Shown: in pieces, positions 62,243 to 64,000 of the stretch
Layout of the letters: each line of letters opens with the position of its first letter
How positions within the stretch are numbered: the stretch's first letter is position 1
DNA from: Zygnema cylindricum
Taxonomy: Eukaryota > Streptophyta > Zygnematophyceae > Zygnematales > Zygnemataceae
Length of the DNA: 64,000 nucleotides
NCBI GenBank assembly: GCA_037447655.1
Contig: JBBHKE010001017.1
Coordinates: forward strand, 69,512-133,511
Direction of reading: 5' to 3'
Made by a program: the position numbers and the translations under genes
Notes under the pieces: model-generated
What the model saw: the letters and a program-made list of their open reading frames with translations, nothing else
The model's database searches: none
What the model was told of the DNA's origin: nothing

Positions 62243-64000
62243 TCAGTGCCTCCTATAAGCTCCCCATCTTGCCCCTGGAGCCGTCCTCTCTCCTCCTCCC
62301 TCCGGTTCCTCCTTCCTATCCTTCTCATACAACTTATAAAGAAGATCCGATTTACACATTTGCGGCTCTCTCTCCAAAACCGCAATCATATCTTTTAGTC
62401 CTATCGTCACGTCTTTTATTCTCCCTTGACTCCCCAACCCAGATCCTCTCCCAAACCCTCCTACTCCTCTTCCTCCTACTCCTCCAGCCCCTCTCCCTCC
62501 TCCTACTCCGACACCTCCTACTCCCCCGCCTCCTCCAACTCCTCCTCCTCCTCCTCTTCCCTCTCCTCCTCCTCCTCCTCCCCTTCCTCCTCCACTACCA
62601 TCATCCCACGCTTGACCGTCACTCTCTCCTACACCTCCTTCTCCTCCGCTTCCTCCCCTCGAATCCTCTCCTCCTCCTCCTCCTCCTCCTCCTCCTCCCT
62701 CTCCTCCTCCTCCCTCCTCTCGTCCCTCGGCCGCCGTGGCCGCCTTCGCATTTCCGTTTGCGGTCGGAGACGGCAATTGTTGCTTCGACAATTTTTCCAC
62801 GGCCATTTTTCTCATTTCGGCATCTCTTTTCCATTTTGCGACCCGAGGGTCGAGTCCCACAGCCGCCTTCGCAGCTTCATTTGCGTCTTTTGCTCTCCTC
62901 TTATCATCCTCAACTTCTTTCGCTTTTTGGGCCTTCGCTCTCTCCTCCTTCTGAGCCTCTCCCATCACTCCTGATCCTCCTCCTCCGGAGCCTCCTGTGC
63001 CTCCGGATCCTCCCTTCTCTTTCCTCTCTCTCTCTCCCTCTTTTAAGAGTCTCTCAGTCTCCTCGGCTTGTCGGAGCTCTAACGCTTCCTTCTCTCTCTT
63101 CTCTATCCTCCTCAATTGTTGTATGACGGAACTCGACGTGACCACTCTTTGAGAACTCCTTCCCAAATCTCCTCTCTGTTTCGCTAATTTTGACATTTGA
63201 GAAAGTAAACCTCTCACTCTCTCCTCTGCGGCTATCGAGAGACATTTCATTACCTCCTCACTCCCTCTCAGTCCCACTTTACTCGCGACTCCGAAAACTT
63301 TCGCTCTCAAAGGTCCCACTTCCAAAAAGTATCTCTCCTCTTCCTCCCTCGCCAGTTTCCTCTCTGCCTCCGACCTCGGTGCACTCGGTAAGGCCTGTAA
63401 CCTCTCCTCCTCCTCACTCAAAAACACTCCACTCGCGGCTATCACATCATTTAACTGTTCTATACTCTCCGGTTTTTGTTTTTTAGTGGCTCCCTGTCCC
63501 CCTCCCCCTCCCCCTCCCGCCAGAGCTCCCTCCGGTGGTCTCTTCGTCTGTCCTAAAGGAGTTCCCGAACTAACTGTACTCCCTCCTCCTCCTCCTCCCC
63601 CCCCTCCTCCTCCCACTCCCACTCCTACCCCCCCTCCCCCTCCCACTACTCCAGCCATCCCTCCACCGCCCCCACTAATGCCTCCTCCTCCTACCCCAAC
63701 CCCTCCCCCAGTTCCCCCTCCACCTACCCCTATCCCTCCTCCTATACCTCCTCCTAACCCTCCTCCTGTCCCCCCCATCCCTCCTCCTATCCCTCCTCCT
63801 ACACTTCCTATACCTCCACCCATCCCTCCTCCCATCCCTCCAATCCCTCCTCCCATCCCTCCAATCCCTCCTCCTACACCTCCTCCTATCCCTCCTCCTA
63901 TCCCTCCTCCCCCAACAATGGGAGATTGCCCTGCCCCCGTTTGTGCCCCACCCCCAAAATTGGGTTTAGATTTGGGGGTCAACCCAGACACTACCCCTCC
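62243..64000 (-). CDS. TAF4: Transcription initiation factor TFIID subunit 4 (TAF4), C-terminal part
   Basis: An open minus-strand frame of at least 582 codons running off the window edge; the GTG at 63989-63991 is not a convincing start. About 150 residues of Gly-rich tract (GGGIGGG/GGGMGGG) come first. Then follow the TAF4 core, IEQLNDVIAASGVFLSEEEE (about 63400-63470), the RLAREEEERYFL-like and LSIAAEERVRGLLSQMSKLA segments, and a charged coiled-coil stretch (EKREKEALELRQAEETERLL). A second Gly/Glu-rich tract precedes the conserved end, VTIGLKDMIAVLEREPQMCK (about 62330-62400). TAF4 pairs with TAF12 through its histone fold inside TFIID, in the nucleus. The conserved blocks are intact. The two glycine tracts are unusually long. 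The last ~25 residues are not conserved and could be read-through of an intron. Confidence 0.92.
   Translation of the reverse strand, partial: GGVVSGLTPKSKPNFGGGAQTGAGQSPIVGGGGIGGGIGGGVGGGIGGMGGGIGGMGGGMGGGIGSVGGGIGGGMGGTGGGLGGGIGGGIGVGGGGTGGGVGVGGGGISGGGGGMAGVVGGGGGVGVGVGGGGGGGGGGGSTVSSGTPLGQTKRPPEGALAGGGGGGGQGATKKQKPESIEQLNDVIAASGVFLSEEEERLQALPSAPRSEAERKLAREEEERYFLEVGPLRAKVFGVASKVGLRGSEEVMKCLSIAAEERVRGLLSQMSKLAKQRGDLGRSSQRVVTSSSVIQQLRRIEKREKEALELRQAEETERLLKEGERERKEKGGSGGTGGSGGGGSGVMGEAQKEERAKAQKAKEVEDDKRRAKDANEAAKAAVGLDPRVAKWKRDAEMRKMAVEKLSKQQLPSPTANGNAKAATAAEGREEGGGGEGGGGGGGGGGEDSRGGSGGEGGVGESDGQAWDDGSGGGRGGGGGGEGRGGGGGVGGGGGVGGVGVGGGRGAGGVGGRGVGGFGRGSGLGSQGRIKDVTIGLKDMIAVLEREPQMCKSDLLYKLYEKDRKEEPEGGGERTAPGARWGAYRRH

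Noticed and set aside
62269-63126. 285-codon plus-strand Leu/Pro frame
   Set aside because: Shadow of the TAF4 coding strand, caused by its CTCC repeat composition.

Overview
The window is a stretch of a large, repeat-rich nuclear genome from a green plant or streptophyte alga. Three things point there: a gene with three LSD1-type zinc fingers (a plant-lineage family), spliced genes with GT-AG introns, and copia and gypsy retrotransposons of plant-like type. The overall look (gypsy pol ending in a PHD finger, introns swollen by simple repeats, glycine-tract proteins) would fit a charophyte such as Chara, but that is an impression, not a proof. Only three host genes are supported: the LSD1-type gene (29.0-31.4 kb, minus), a complete eight-exon mitochondrial carrier of 299 codons (50.0-58.8 kb, plus), and the C-terminal part of TFIID subunit TAF4 (62.2-64.0 kb, minus, running off the window).

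The first 26 kb are nested retrotransposons. A decayed gypsy integrase with a C-terminal PHD finger (minus, 0.2-1.6 kb) is interrupted at 1629 by the 5' end of a second element that runs into an assembly gap. A copia element (copia-A, minus) spans 4371-17010. Its reverse transcriptase gene is split by a 6,535-bp gag-protease element (6730-13264) with a 4-bp target duplication, and that element is itself interrupted by a Harbinger-like MITE. Next come a tandem gag-only copia-like element (copia-B, internal-LTR-internal-LTR, 17011-22657), a deleted gypsy fragment (22789-24600) and a copia-A solo LTR (24828-25857).

From 33.2 to 42.3 kb a 1,360-bp hAT element was split, five bases into its end, by a complete chromovirus-type gypsy element (33173-40954) with two 968-bp LTRs that look identical by eye. 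Both target duplications (5 bp for gypsy, 8 bp for hAT) can be read. From 43.0 to 49.7 kb lies a 5-kb candidate DNA element that shares its ends (CACCGT..., flanked by TA) with many small MITEs across the window. It holds a possible transposase N-terminal exon and a hairpin-bearing minisatellite. Three more MITEs follow head to tail and stop 301 bp before the carrier gene's start codon.

The host genes do not form an operon or a pathway. Their introns and flanks carry MITEs, minisatellites and long pyrimidine or purine tracts. Many retrotransposon reading frames stay in one frame but are broken by stop codons, several apparently CAG to TAG, which would fit deamination of methylated cytosine in silenced DNA.
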